Notes: a model not told the origin generated them from the sequence alone. A stretch of 15,235 nucleotides of DNA from an uncultured Candidatus Altimarinota bacterium (GCA_947311665.1 CAMZLA010000014.1:1-15235); one strand, 5' to 3'; shown: positions 1 to 8,085, numbered from the stretch's first letter. Program-made: numbers and translations.

Positions 1-11
1 AAAATAAAACA

Positions 12-881
12 ATGAATAAAAAATGCCCAAAATGTACAGAAATTTCTGTAAAAAAGAATGGTAAAAAATATGGAAAACAAAATTATAAATGCACGAAGTG
101 CAAATATAGTTTTATAAATAAATCTCGCAAAACAGAAGAAACTGGATTTTCTAAAAGACATTTACAAAGAGTTTTAGACTCAGTTTCTCTTCTAACAGGA
201 GAAGTTTTTATCCCTAAGAAAAAGACATGTTTATTGTTAGATGCAACATTTTTTGGTCGTGGATATGGAATTTTAGTAGCAAGAATTTTAGGAAAAAATA
301 TTCATTAGAGACATATTCAAACAGAAAATATTCAAGCATATAGAGTGTTATTAAATGAGTTAAAATCTCTACAATTTCCATTTTCTTCATTTGTAATTGA
401 TGGTCGTGCTGGAGTAAAAAACTTACTTCAATCAATGTTTTCAAGCCTGCCAATACAGCATTGTCAGTTTCATCAAGAACAAGTAGTTCGTCGTTATATT
501 TCTAAAAATCCTAAATTATTAGCAAGTAAAGAGCTTGCAAAAATAGTTCATAAACTCACAAAATTAACCAGAGTAGAATTTGAAAACTTATTACTTGATT
601 GGCATGAAAAATGGGATTGGTTTTTAAAAGAAAAAACATTGAATCCTGAAACAGGACGAAAAAGATATACTCATTCTCGTCTCAGAAGTGCCTATTTTTC
701 TTTAAAAAGAAACTTACAATACTTATTTGTATATCTGGAATATCCAGAGTTAAAAATCCCAAATACAACAAACTCAATAGATGGAAGTTTTTCTCACTGG
801 AAAAATAAAGTAAAAATTCACAGAGGATTACGATCAGACAGACGAAGAAAAATGATAGATGTTTTACTATTTAATTCTTAA
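12..881 (+). pseudogene. IS256-type transposase with N-terminal zinc ribbon, interrupted by an in-frame TAG
   Basis: Two open segments, 12-308 and 345-881, lie in the same frame and are separated only by TAG at 306-308 (codon 99). Read through, they give 289 residues. The N-terminus is a zinc ribbon with Cys5, Cys8, Cys27 and Cys30, typical of the 'variant Zn-binding' IS256/IS1249 transposases. The catalytic fold follows: Asp77 in LLLDATFF, Asp130 in VIDGRAG, a CQFHQ motif at 151-155, and NTTNSIDGSF near 251-260. The last acidic residue is Asp257 where relatives usually carry Glu in NxxEG. The TAG sits where a Trp would fit (IH-W-RHIQTE), so a single TGG-to-TAG change explains the break. Without suppression only a 98-residue fragment would be made; translation of the second part could restart at GTG 345. 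Family assignment is by motif memory. Confidence 0.8.
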
Positions 882-882
882 A

Positions 883-920
883 AAAAGAGAGATAAAAATT
901 AAAAATTTTATCTCTCTTTT
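883..920 (+). terminator. Intrinsic terminator after the transposase
   Basis: A perfect 15-bp inverted repeat (883-897 with 906-920) encloses an 8-nt A/T loop. It starts directly after the transposase stop codon at 879-881. The stem core is gagagata/tatctctc with A and T runs at its base, so the T tract is part of the stem. Confidence 0.8.
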
Positions 921-941
921 TAATGATTTATTTCCAAAATA

Positions 942-959
942 GCACCCTGTAAATGTCCA
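942..959. repeat. Candidate right terminal inverted repeat of the IS
   Basis: The block gcaccctgtaaatgtcca lies between the transposase terminator and the start of host coding remnant. It is GC-richer than its surroundings. Read inward from the right it is TGGACATTTACAGGGTGC, the form expected for an IS terminus. The partner copy would lie left of the window, so this is inference from position and composition. Confidence 0.4.
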
Positions 960-963
960 TTAA

Positions 964-1119
964 TCCAAAATTGATGCAATTGTATCTACGTATGCCATTC
1001 ATCATTTAACTCAAGATGAAAACCATATCCTGTTTGAGAAAGCATTTAATTTATTACCAAAATGTGGAAAAGTTGTTTTTGGCGATTTAATGTTTAAAAG
1101 CAAGGAATATGAAAAATAA
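964..1119 (+). pseudogene. Remnant of a class I SAM-dependent methyltransferase (YrrT-like), IS-interrupted
   Basis: Reading from 967, the frame gives KIDAIVSTYAIHHLTQDE, then a stretch ending CGKVVFGDLMF, and stops at TAA 1117-1119. The 'STYAxHHLTxxE' block, followed about 25 residues later by 'GGKxxxxDxMF', is the post-motif region of YrrT-like AdoMet methyltransferases (family knowledge). Neither a start codon nor the SAM-binding glycine motif is present, because the frame runs directly into the IS end. The C-terminus also stops well short of the usual family length, so material is missing on both sides. The 5' half may lie left of the IS, outside the window. No function is expected. Confidence 0.6.
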
Positions 1120-1151
1120 ATATCCATTAAGTCTATTCCATTATTTATAAA

Positions 1152-1190
1152 AAGAGAGAGAAAGAAAATAGATATTTCTTTCTCTCTCTT
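1152..1190. terminator. Bidirectional terminator between the methyltransferase remnant and the minus-strand membrane protein
   Basis: A perfect 16-bp inverted repeat pairs 1152-1167 with 1175-1190 around a 7-nt loop (atagata). The stem is purine on one arm and pyrimidine on the other. It is followed by gttttctttt on the plus strand and preceded by an A-rich run that reads as T-rich on the minus strand. It can therefore end transcription of the minus-strand gene whose stop is at 1228, and plus-strand reading from the remnant. Confidence 0.75.
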
Positions 1191-1227
1191 GTGTTTTCTT
1201 TTCTTAGAATATTTCTAAAGGTTTTTC

Positions 1228-2571
1228 TTATTCTTGTGCTTCAAATACGGCAGGTAGCAATATTTCATAAAAATCATTGAGTGTTGGAGCTTTATTTTCT
1301 GGAAGAGAAATTGTTATTTCCCAACAGTTTCCAGCAAAAAATGAAACATATGTTATCGATTGAGAAGAGGTTGATTCTATAAAAAATAGGTTTTCATCAG
1401 TTGAGTTTTTATTTATAAAACTTTTTACATATTTATTATAAATCTTTCCAGAATCTGTAATATCTATAGAAATATTTGCTTTAGTTTTCTGAGGAGTTGT
1501 AACGCTAAATGAAACAGTATCAAGAGTGTTTTCTTTGTCTGTCCAAAGAGCATTAGAAAGAGAATATTCTACAGGATATACAATTTGTACTGGTAATTCT
1601 CGGAATAAAATTTTAAACTTTTCTGTTTGACTTCCAGAAGATGGAAGTTTTGATCCTGATGAAATCAGGTTTTTAGAATTTGTATTTTTTATTTGAGGTT
1701 GAGTTGCAGCTACGGCATTTATGTTCTTTTCTGTTTTTACAATTATTGGGCTCGTAGCTTCTGGACTATTTAAAATTTGTACCACTGGAGTTTTCCAGTT
1801 TTCTTCTGAATCATCTGCAAATGAAATTTCTGTTATTTCATTTTTGTTTTCATTATTACTATTAAGAGCATTAGAATTTATATTTTCTATGCTGTCTCTC
1901 GTTTTCTCATCTGCTATTTCTTGTTCTATTTCTTGTTCTATTTCTTGTTCTTCTTCTGTGACTTTTTCTATTAGCACTTCATTCATACTTTCTTGTCCTG
2001 ATGAAATAATATCAGATTCATCGTTTAATAATGCATCGAGAGGGTCTATTGATGCTATTTCAGGATTGTTTGTATTATTTCTCTCAATTTCATCACTTGA
2101 ACTATCTGTATATATCATTATTCGCTCTCCTTCTTCGCTAGTAATATTCGAAATATCTCCTGATGTAAGAATTTTAGAATTTCTTCCAGATTCAGACGAT
2201 GAGGGAATAGTTACTACTTCATCATCTGAAATATATGCAGTTGGTTTTGGAATTTGAAAAAAATTACCAATTGAAGATTTCATTTCATCAATATTAGTCT
2301 TAACGCTTCCTTGTTCTGGAAGAGCGTTATATCCTCCCCAAAAAAGAAAGAAAGAAGTTATAAGAGCTATAAACCATTTAAATAGCGATGAAAACTTATG
2401 TAAAACAAAATGAAATGCCCATGAAATAAAATCTTTACATGCAAATATTCCTGTAATAATGGCTGCTATAAGAGTCGTTTTTTTCCAAAAAGATGATATT
2501 TCATCCCAAAAAAGAAAGAACATTCCTCCTAGTAATAGGGCAATCAGGGTATATGATAATAATTTTCTCAT
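1228..2571 (-). CDS. Hypothetical membrane-anchored protein with acidic linker and C-terminal soluble domain
   Basis: I do not recognise this 447-residue protein. The N-terminus has three hydrophobic segments, at about 5-22, 32-50 and 62-80. A long Ser/Asn/Glu-rich low-complexity linker covers about 90-315 and contains a short EIEQ repeat near 209-217. A compact, non-repetitive domain follows from about 318 to the end (ILFRELPVQIVYPVEY... to LPAVFEAQE), with alternating hydrophobic residues suggesting beta structure. This resembles a membrane anchor plus tether plus extracytoplasmic domain. The C-terminal domain has a faint PsbP/DUF1795-like look, but I would not assign it. The ATG at 2569-2571 is chosen because hydrophobic segment 1 begins at once. 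It has no Shine-Dalgarno and ends in TAA. It is divergent from infC and shares no obvious pathway with it. Confidence 0.75.
   Translation of the reverse strand: MRKLLSYTLIALLLGGMFFLFWDEISSFWKKTTLIAAIITGIFACKDFISWAFHFVLHKFSSLFKWFIALITSFFLFWGGYNALPEQGSVKTNIDEMKSSIGNFFQIPKPTAYISDDEVVTIPSSSESGRNSKILTSGDISNITSEEGERIMIYTDSSSDEIERNNTNNPEIASIDPLDALLNDESDIISSGQESMNEVLIEKVTEEEQEIEQEIEQEIADEKTRDSIENINSNALNSNNENKNEITEISFADDSEENWKTPVVQILNSPEATSPIIVKTEKNINAVAATQPQIKNTNSKNLISSGSKLPSSGSQTEKFKILFRELPVQIVYPVEYSLSNALWTDKENTLDTVSFSVTTPQKTKANISIDITDSGKIYNKYVKSFINKNSTDENLFFIESTSSQSITYVSFFAGNCWEITISLPENKAPTLNDFYEILLPAVFEAQE
1914..1949. repeat. Exact 12-bp tandem repeat, three copies, in frame
   Basis: The unit ctatttcttgtt occurs three times without a mismatch at 1914-1925, 1926-1937 and 1938-1949. 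On the minus strand it encodes the EIEQ-type repeat of the linker in the membrane protein. Because the unit is a multiple of three, copy-number changes would alter linker length without breaking the frame. Confidence 0.85.
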
Positions 2572-2604
2572 AATATATAAAAGTAAAAGAATGAGTTAGA
2601 TAAC

Positions 2605-2634
2605 ACGGTAATACAATTACTTTACAAATGTCAA
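2605..2634 (-). promoter_or_regulatory. Candidate promoter of the minus-strand membrane protein
   Basis: On the minus strand TTGACA (2629-2634) is followed, after an 18-bp spacer, by TACCGT (2605-2610). The -35 is perfect; the -10 matches only TAnnnT. Transcription would start near 2598, about 27 nt before the ATG. The strong -35 and correct placement are the main support. Confidence 0.4.
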
Positions 2635-2713
2635 ATAATAATTCATAAAAATATTAAAAAACAGTATATAAATAGAAAATTAAAAAAGTTTTATACTTTT
2701 TTTAAAAGAAAAA

Positions 2714-2743
2714 TTGACAGAACAAAAGAGCTATGGGTATAAT
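2714..2743 (+). promoter_or_regulatory. Perfect consensus sigma-70-type promoter of the infC operon
   Basis: TTGACA at 2714-2719 and TATAAT at 2738-2743 are separated by 18 bp; both hexamers are exact matches to the bacterial consensus. Transcription is expected to start near 2750. This lies downstream of the ATG codons at 2733 and 2742, so those codons cannot be translated from this promoter. Confidence 0.8.
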
Positions 2744-2771
2744 GATACGGCTTTTTTATTTTATAATTTCT

Positions 2772-3320
2772 TTGAGACGTACAAAACAAGTATCGGGACA
2801 AAAAAATCGAATTAGACGGAATAACGACATTCGTGTTCCAGAGGTTCGACTTATAGATTCAGATGGTGAGCAAGTTGGAGTTGTTCCTGCTGCTAAAGCT
2901 CGTGATATAGCACGAAAACAAAATCTTGATCTTGTTGAAATATCTCCAACAGCAAGACCTCCTGTTTGTAAAATAATGGATTTTGGTGCATATCTCTATC
3001 AAAAAAAGAAAGAACAGAAAGAGCAAAAAAAATCTCAAAAAACTCATTCAGTAAAAGAGATTAAATTTGGAATTCGGATATCTGATCATGATTTCAAGGT
3101 TCGAACAAATAAAGCTGTGAAATTTATAGAGAAAGGTCATAGTGTTAAAGTTGTTTTACAATTTAGAGGAAGGGAACATACTCATCCAGAAATTGGGTTG
3201 AAACGAATTGATGAAATGAAGGAAGATTTGAAGGAAATTGCAAAACAAGAATTTGAACCAAAAAAACAGGGGAGAAGTATTGTTACAGAGTTTCGACCAT
3301 TATCAAAAAAAGAGAAATAA
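2772..3320 (+). CDS. infC: Translation initiation factor IF-3
   Basis: IF-3 binds the 30S subunit, keeps it free of 50S and checks the start codon-initiator tRNA match. The protein shows the N-domain block DIRVPEVRLIDSDGEQVG, the DLVEISPTARPPVCKIMDFG block, a Lys/Glu/Gln-rich linker, and the C-domain with VKEIKFGIRISDHDF and LQFRGREHTHPEIG. It heads the conserved infC-rpmI-rplT operon. The longest frame begins at ATG 2733, but that codon and ATG 2742 overlap or precede the consensus -10 and would not be on the mRNA. In-frame candidates after the predicted start site are ATA 2763, ATT 2766 and TTG 2772. TTG or ATT gives about 13-15 residues before the first conserved block, the same as E. coli IF-3, whose own start is AUU. 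I list TTG; the choice between TTG and ATT is open. No Shine-Dalgarno is visible. Confidence 0.93.
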   Translation: MRRTKQVSGQKNRIRRNNDIRVPEVRLIDSDGEQVGVVPAAKARDIARKQNLDLVEISPTARPPVCKIMDFGAYLYQKKKEQKEQKKSQKTHSVKEIKFGIRISDHDFKVRTNKAVKFIEKGHSVKVVLQFRGREHTHPEIGLKRIDEMKEDLKEIAKQEFEPKKQGRSIVTEFRPLSKKEK

Positions 3321-3355
3321 TTCATTTCTTAAAAAAATACATTTATTTATTTACT

Positions 3356-3574
3356 ATGGCTACTACATTAGGAAAAGTTGGAAGACAAAAAAATCATAAA
3401 GCATCAGCTAAACGATTTAAAAAAACGGGAAGTGGGAAATGGAAAAGACTAAAAGCATGCATTCGGCATTTACTTCTTCAAAAGTCGTATCGGCAGAAAA
3501 AAATGGGAGGGAAAGTTCAGCTTCTTGCAAAGGGAGATGCTAAAAACATCTCTAAACTTCTTCCTTCTTACTAA
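3356..3574 (+). CDS. rpmI: Large ribosomal subunit protein bL35
   Basis: This 72-residue, strongly basic protein carries the bL35 signature: KASAKRFKKTGSGKWKR near the N-terminus, an ACIRHLLLQKSYRQKK block, and a C-terminal GDAKNISKLLPSY matching the family's '...GD...I..LLPY' end. bL35 is a structural protein of the 50S subunit. It lies 35 nt after infC and 58 nt before rplT, the standard gene order. There is no terminator in either gap, so the three genes are probably one transcript from the promoter at 2714. The ATG is preceded only by A/T sequence, with no Shine-Dalgarno. Length is within the usual range of about 64-70 or slightly above. Confidence 0.95.
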   Translation: MATTLGKVGRQKNHKASAKRFKKTGSGKWKRLKACIRHLLLQKSYRQKKMGGKVQLLAKGDAKNISKLLPSY

Positions 3575-3632
3575 TTATATCTAGTATATAAAATAAGAAC
3601 ACAATTACTATATTTTTTAATATTTACAACAA

Positions 3633-3977
3633 ATGCGAGTAACAAATGCAGTTGCCAGAAAGGCACGACATAATAAATTATTTAAACTAGCAAAGGGGTT
3701 TAAATGGGGGCGAAAAAATGTATATAGATTGGCATTAAATGCTGTTACAAAATCTGGACAAAATTCATATAGAGATCGACGACGAAAAAAACGAACATTT
3801 CGTCAATTATGGATTATTCGTATTACTGCAGCTCTTCGAGCTCAAGGAAAACGATATTCTGAATTTATGAATAAAATGACGACAAATCAAATTATCGTTA
3901 ACAGAAAAATGCTGGCAGAACTGGCAGCAAATCAACCAGAAGCATTTAATGCTATTGTTGAAAAGGCTTATGCATAA
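3633..3977 (+). CDS. rplT: Large ribosomal subunit protein bL20
   Basis: bL20 is an early 50S assembly protein that binds 23S rRNA. The 114-residue sequence follows the family throughout: basic N-terminal helix (VARKARHNKLFKLAKGFKWG), the YRDRRRKKRTFRQLWIIRI signature, IVNRKMLAELA, and the C-terminal FNAIVEKA. It is the last gene of the infC operon, and the hairpin at 4001-4039 follows. In E. coli and Bacillus bL20 represses its own operon through mRNA structures. The 58-nt gap before this gene is almost pure A/T, and I see no convincing copy of those structures. The ATG is preceded by A/T sequence without Shine-Dalgarno. Confidence 0.96.
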   Translation: MRVTNAVARKARHNKLFKLAKGFKWGRKNVYRLALNAVTKSGQNSYRDRRRKKRTFRQLWIIRITAALRAQGKRYSEFMNKMTTNQIIVNRKMLAELAANQPEAFNAIVEKAYA

Positions 3978-4000
3978 TGATTTCAACATAAGAAATTGTA

Positions 4001-4039
4001 AAAAAAAGAACTGATGAATTTTTCATCAGTTCTTTTTTT
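4001..4039. terminator. Bidirectional terminator between rplT and dnaB
   Basis: An A run (4001-4007), gaactgatgaa, a 3-nt loop and the exact complement ending in a T run form an uninterrupted stem of about 18 bp (4001-4018 with 4022-4039). rplT (+) and dnaB (-) converge on it. Both strands show stem followed by T tract, so one structure can end both transcripts. Confidence 0.85.
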
Positions 4040-4066
4040 TTATAGTAGTTATCAATTTATTATTTC

Positions 4067-5410
4067 TTAAAAATCACTTTCAGGGTCTACATCATAAAAC
4101 CTCATTTTTGCTTTATCAAATCGTAAATCACAATTCCCTAAAGGTCCATTTCTATGTTTTCGAACAAGCACCTCTGTTATTCCTGGGTGATCTGTTTCAG
4201 GATCATAATATTCATCTCTATAGAGCATTATGGTAACATCGGCATCTTGTTCAATAGCTCCAGAATCTCTTAAGTCAGATAGAAGAGGTCTTTTATCTGG
4301 GCGAGATTCAACTCCTCGACTGAGTTGAGAAAGTGCCATAACAGGAATGTGAAGTTCTCGAGCGAGTGCTTTTAAACTTCGAGAAATTTCTGCAATTTCT
4401 AATACTCTATTTCCTGCCAAGGCTTTATCTCCAGTAGACATCAGCTGTAAATAATCGATGATAATCATATCTAGTCCATTTTCTGCCTGTAGTCGCCGTG
4501 CTTTTGCTCGCAAGGCAGCAATGCTGGACTCTACAGTATCATCAATATAAATAGGAAGTTTTGACATTTTATCCATTGCTGGTCCCATTCTCATAAATTC
4601 ATCATCGCTCAGTTTTCCTTTTTGTAATTTCCACATATCAACTTGCAGCATGTTGGCAAACATTCTATCTGTAAGCTGTTCTTTAGACATTTCTAATGAA
4701 AAAATTCCAACAGATTTTCCATATATTTCTGCTGCATTAATAGCAATTGCAAGGGCAAACCCTGTTTTTCCCATAGAAGGACGAGCCGCAACAACAACCA
4801 TATCTGAAGGTTGAAATCCTCCCAATATTTTATCAACTCCTTCAAATCCACTTTTAACTCCTGTTTCTAGTGTATCATCATCACAATCATGTCGTTCTGA
4901 GAAAAATTCAAACCGACCAGATAAAATTTCTTTAATAGAAACAAATTTATTTTTAAGAAATGTTTGTGAAATTTGAAAAACTTCTTTTTCACTCATTTCC
5001 AATAACCCTTCAATGTCTCCATCTTCTTCATATCCATATGAAGTTATCTTTTGTCCAGCGTTTACCATTCGTCGTAATGTCGATTTTGTTTTTACTATCT
5101 GAGCATATTCCATTATATTTACTGCCGATGGAACAGTTGTCATCAGTTCTGCAAGAAATCCTACACCTCCCAGTTTTTCCAATAAATTTTTTTTCTTTAA
5201 CTCTTCTGGAACTGTTACCATGTCAATTGGTTTTCTTTGATTTGATAATAATAAAATTATTTCATAAATATCTCGATTTGCTTGAGAATAAAAATCGTCT
5301 ACAATAAGAAAATCAGAGACTTTCATTAATGCATCTGGATCAATAAGGAGTGATCCGAGTACTGAATGTTCTGCTTCTATTGAATGTGGGGGGATTTGAA
5401 TGTTTGTCAT
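4067..5410 (-). CDS. dnaB: Replicative DNA helicase DnaB
   Basis: DnaB is the hexameric ATP-driven helicase that unwinds DNA at the replication fork and interacts with primase. The 447-residue protein has the N-terminal domain (PPHSIEAEHSVLGSLL from 7) and a RecA-like C-terminal ATPase. Visible motifs are Walker A ARPSMGKT (209-216), catalytic Glu240 in SLEMS, Walker B MIIIDYLQL (315-323), ALSQLSRGVE (359-368), SDLRDSGAIEQDAD (378-391), and the Arg-finger region VRKHRNGP (416-423). Length is normal and there is no intein. It starts at ATG 5408-5410 with only A/T sequence in front. It is divergent from gyrA across a 119-nt region holding promoters for both, and its end converges with rplT at the shared terminator. 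Confidence 0.97.
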   Translation of the reverse strand: MTNIQIPPHSIEAEHSVLGSLLIDPDALMKVSDFLIVDDFYSQANRDIYEIILLLSNQRKPIDMVTVPEELKKKNLLEKLGGVGFLAELMTTVPSAVNIMEYAQIVKTKSTLRRMVNAGQKITSYGYEEDGDIEGLLEMSEKEVFQISQTFLKNKFVSIKEILSGRFEFFSERHDCDDDTLETGVKSGFEGVDKILGGFQPSDMVVVAARPSMGKTGFALAIAINAAEIYGKSVGIFSLEMSKEQLTDRMFANMLQVDMWKLQKGKLSDDEFMRMGPAMDKMSKLPIYIDDTVESSIAALRAKARRLQAENGLDMIIIDYLQLMSTGDKALAGNRVLEIAEISRSLKALARELHIPVMALSQLSRGVESRPDKRPLLSDLRDSGAIEQDADVTIMLYRDEYYDPETDHPGITEVLVRKHRNGPLGNCDLRFDKAKMRFYDVDPESDF

Positions 5411-5446
5411 ATTTTTTCTATTGATAAATCTATCATTGCAAAAAAT

Positions 5447-5476
5447 ATTATATCATGTTTTTCTCTTTTCTTGCAT
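5447..5476 (-). promoter_or_regulatory. dnaB promoter with extended -10
   Basis: On the minus strand TATAAT (5447-5452) is preceded by TGA at 5453-5455, making an extended -10 (TGnTATAAT). A weak -35 (ATGCAA, 5471-5476) lies 18 bp upstream. Transcription would start near 5440, about 30 nt before the dnaB ATG. The -35 overlaps the gyrA -35 on the other strand. Confidence 0.6.
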
Positions 5477-5499
5477 ATTCTATTTTTTTTAGGTACTCT
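5471..5499 (+). promoter_or_regulatory. Candidate gyrA promoter
   Basis: TTGCAT (5471-5476) and TACTCT (5494-5499) are separated by 17 bp. The -35 matches TTGACA at four of six bases and the -10 keeps TAnnnT. Transcription would start near 5506, about 24 nt before the gyrA ATG. The -35 occupies the same six bases as the dnaB -35 on the other strand. Confidence 0.5.
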
Positions 5500-5529
5500 A
5501 AAAAGGAATAAAATATTTAAAATATATAA

Positions 5530-8070
5530 ATGTCTGAACAAGAACTTCCACACGAAACAGAACTTCTTCCTACAAATTTAATAGATAGAGAAATTTGTAC
5601 AGAAATGAAGGAATCATACATTTCATATGCCATGAGTGTAATTATTTCTCGTGCATTGCCAGATGTTCGAGATGGGTTAAAACCTGTTCATCGAAGAATT
5701 TTATATTCGATGCATAAAAATGGACTTACTTCTCGAGCAAAATTTAGAAAATCTGCAACTGTAGTAGGAGATGTTATGGGGAAATATCATCCACATGGAG
5801 ATAGTTCTATTTATGAAGCAATGGTAAGAATGGCTCAATATTTCTCTATGAGATATATGCTGATAAATGGACAGGGAAATTTTGGTTCTATCGATGGAGA
5901 TAATGCAGCAGCAATGCGGTATACAGAAGCAAAAATGCAATCTATTACAGAAACAATTCTTGCTGATATAGATAAAGATACGGTAAATTTTCAAGATAAT
6001 TATGATGGATCTCAACGAGAACCAACAGTTCTTCCTTCACGAGTTCCAACATTACTATTAAATGGAGTAATGGGAATTGCTGTTGGTATGGCAACAAATA
6101 TTCCTCCACATAATTTAACAGAAGTAATAAATGGACTTTTGCATATTGCAGATAATCCAGAAGCATCACTTGATGATTTAATGGAATTTATTACAGGTCC
6201 AGATTTTCCAACAAGTGGACGAATATATGATAAACAAGCAATTAGAACGGCATATGCAACAGGTCGAGGTTCTATTATTATGCGAGGACGAGCAGAAATA
6301 ACAGAAACAAAAACGGGGAAAGCGCAAATAATCATTTCAGAGCTTCCATATCAAGTAAATAAAGCAAAATTAGTAGAAAAAATAGCATATCTTGTACGAG
6401 AGAAAATTATAACAGGAGTTTCTGGCTTACGAGATGAATCGAATAAAGAAGGAATTAGGGTTGTTATAGATTTAAAAAAAGATTCATTTCCCAAAAAAGT
6501 TTTAAATCTTGTTTATAAAAATACTCAACTTCAATCTTCGTTTGGATGTAATTTTATTGCTCTTGTTGATGGAGGAAAGCAGCCTCAACTTCTTGATTTA
6601 AAAACTATTTTAGAAGAATTTCTTTCTCATAGAAAAGTTGTTATAAGACGGCGAACAGAATATGAACTCAGAATTGCACAAGCTCGAGCACATATATTAG
6701 AAGGACTAAAAAAAGCATTAGATCATATTGATGAAATAATTGCATTAATTAGAGGAAGCCAAACAAAAGAAATTGCAAAAGAAAAACTGATAGAAACTTT
6801 TCAATTTTCAGATATTCAAGCAACAGCTATTCTCTCTATGCGATTGCAAACACTTGCAGGTCTAGAGCGAAAAAAAATTGAAGATGAATTAGCGGATAAA
6901 CTTGCATTTATTGCCGATTGTGAAGATATTCTTGCAAACCCAGAACGAGTAAAATCTATAATGGTAGAAGAATTATCTGAAATAAAAGATAAATATGGAG
7001 ATGAGAGAAAAACAGAAGTTATTCCTCACGCAGTTGGAGAAATTTCTGCCAAAGATATTGTTCCAAATGAACCAATGATTGTAACTCTTTCAGAAGGTGG
7101 ATATATTAAACGGTTATCTCCAAATTCTTATAAAGCACAAGCGAGAGGAGGAAAGGGGAAGTTAGGATCAGCTGCAAAAAGCGGAGATGTATTACTTACT
7201 TCTCTGTTTACATCAAATCATAATAATTTATTATTCTTCACATCAAAAGGACGAGTGTTTACACTTCCTGCATATGAAATTCCTGAAGTAAGTCGAACAG
7301 CAAAAGGGCAAGCGATTGTAAATCTTCTCAATTTAGGAGATGGAGAAATGGTTACAAATGTATTGGATAGCACAAAAGAATCTGGAAAATATTTTTTCTT
7401 TTGTACAGAAGGAGGTGTTGTAAAACGAACAGAATCTAGTTTATTTAATAATATTCGACAAAATGGGCTTATTGCTGTTGGATTAAAAGGAAATGATGTT
7501 CTAAAATGGGTAAAACCGTCATCTGATGAAGACGAAGTAATGATTGTAACAAGTGATGGAAAAGGTATTCGTTTTGAAGCCTCAACTATTCGTTCTATGG
7601 GACGATCTGCAGCAGGAGTAAGAGGTATTAGATTGAAGCCAAATGATAAAGTTGTTGGAATGGATATTATTAAAGAAAGAGATGAAACTTCTCAAATATT
7701 GGTTGTAATGGAAAATGGATTGGGGAAAATGACAAAAGTTTCTGCATATCGAGCACAAGGTCGAGGTGGAGGAGGAGTTAAAACTGCAAATGTTACCAAA
7801 AAAACAGGACAGGTTATTTCTGCAAAAGTATTACCAGAAAATTTTGAAGGAGATTTAATGCTTTCTGCCCAGTCAGGTCAAGCAATTAGAATGTCTATTT
7901 CAGAAATTCCATCTCAAGGACGAGCAACTCAAGGAGTAATATTGATGAGATTGCCAGAAGGTGATAGAGTTTCATCAGTTTCTGTTATTGCTGATGAAAA
8001 AGAACTGGAAGGAGGGGAAAATATTGAACCAGAAGATGTTACAGGAGGGGAACAAGCAGAACTCTTATAA
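5530..8070 (+). CDS. gyrA: DNA gyrase subunit A
   Basis: GyrA is the DNA-cleaving subunit of gyrase, which introduces negative supercoils with GyrB. The 846-residue protein shows the N-terminal type IIA core ([21 protein letters not shown]), the quinolone-pocket helix [13 protein letters not shown], and catalytic Tyr131 after Arg130 in [12 protein letters not shown] tower and coiled coil follow, then a C-terminal beta-pinwheel. QARGGKG at 537-543 is the GyrA box needed for DNA wrapping, which separates GyrA from ParC. The positions equivalent to E. coli Ser83 and Asp87 are Ser92 and Glu96, the unmutated Gram-positive-like pair. It ends in a short acidic tail. Start ATG 5530 has no Shine-Dalgarno. 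A lipoprotein gene follows after 15 nt and probably shares its transcript. Confidence 0.96.
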   Translation: MSEQELPHETELLPTNLIDREICTEMKESYISYAMSVIISRALPDVRDGLKPVHRRILYSMHKNGLTSRAKFRKSATVVGDVMGKYHPHGDSSIYEAMVRMAQYFSMRYMLINGQGNFGSIDGDNAAAMRYTEAKMQSITETILADIDKDTVNFQDNYDGSQREPTVLPSRVPTLLLNGVMGIAVGMATNIPPHNLTEVINGLLHIADNPEASLDDLMEFITGPDFPTSGRIYDKQAIRTAYATGRGSIIMRGRAEITETKTGKAQIIISELPYQVNKAKLVEKIAYLVREKIITGVSGLRDESNKEGIRVVIDLKKDSFPKKVLNLVYKNTQLQSSFGCNFIALVDGGKQPQLLDLKTILEEFLSHRKVVIRRRTEYELRIAQARAHILEGLKKALDHIDEIIALIRGSQTKEIAKEKLIETFQFSDIQATAILSMRLQTLAGLERKKIEDELADKLAFIADCEDILANPERVKSIMVEELSEIKDKYGDERKTEVIPHAVGEISAKDIVPNEPMIVTLSEGGYIKRLSPNSYKAQARGGKGKLGSAAKSGDVLLTSLFTSNHNNLLFFTSKGRVFTLPAYEIPEVSRTAKGQAIVNLLNLGDGEMVTNVLDSTKESGKYFFFCTEGGVVKRTESSLFNNIRQNGLIAVGLKGNDVLKWVKPSSDEDEVMIVTSDGKGIRFEASTIRSMGRSAAGVRGIRLKPNDKVVGMDIIKERDETSQILVVMENGLGKMTKVSAYRAQGRGGGGVKTANVTKKTGQVISAKVLPENFEGDLMLSAQSGQAIRMSISEIPSQGRATQGVILMRLPEGDRVSSVSVIADEKELEGGENIEPEDVTGGEQAELL

Positions 8071-8085
8071 TTTTTTAGAATATTT

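Larger units (their letters stand above)
1..959 (+). mobile_element. Right part of an IS256-type insertion sequence
   Basis: The segment holds a transposase reading frame, its terminator and a candidate terminal inverted repeat at 942-959 (core caccctgtaaatgtcc). The boundary is supported from the other side: a methyltransferase reading frame becomes recognisable from about 964, and its frame is closed by a stop codon at 961-963. The left end lies outside the window, so neither the second inverted repeat nor the target duplication can be checked. The right boundary is therefore inferred to within a few bases. The element is probably dead unless the transposase stop codon is read through. Confidence 0.6.

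Noticed and set aside
306..308. In-frame TAG considered as evidence for stop-codon recoding
   Set aside because: Three intact genes in the window end in TAG, so it acts as a stop. A point mutation in the transposase is simpler.
1914..1949. Short tandem repeat considered as CRISPR or iteron array
   Set aside because: The units are 12 bp, contiguous without spacers, and encode an in-frame EIEQ repeat.
1721..2257. Plus-strand frame of 178 codons, rich in Ser/Phe/Ile
   Set aside because: It is the mirror of the Glu/Ser-rich linker of the minus-strand membrane protein. Long antisense frames are expected opposite such biased sequence.
5411..5529. dnaB-gyrA intergenic region considered as a replication origin
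   Set aside because: I see no DnaA-box cluster (TTATCCACA-like) and no dnaA or dnaN nearby. The A/T-rich sequence is explained by two divergent promoters.
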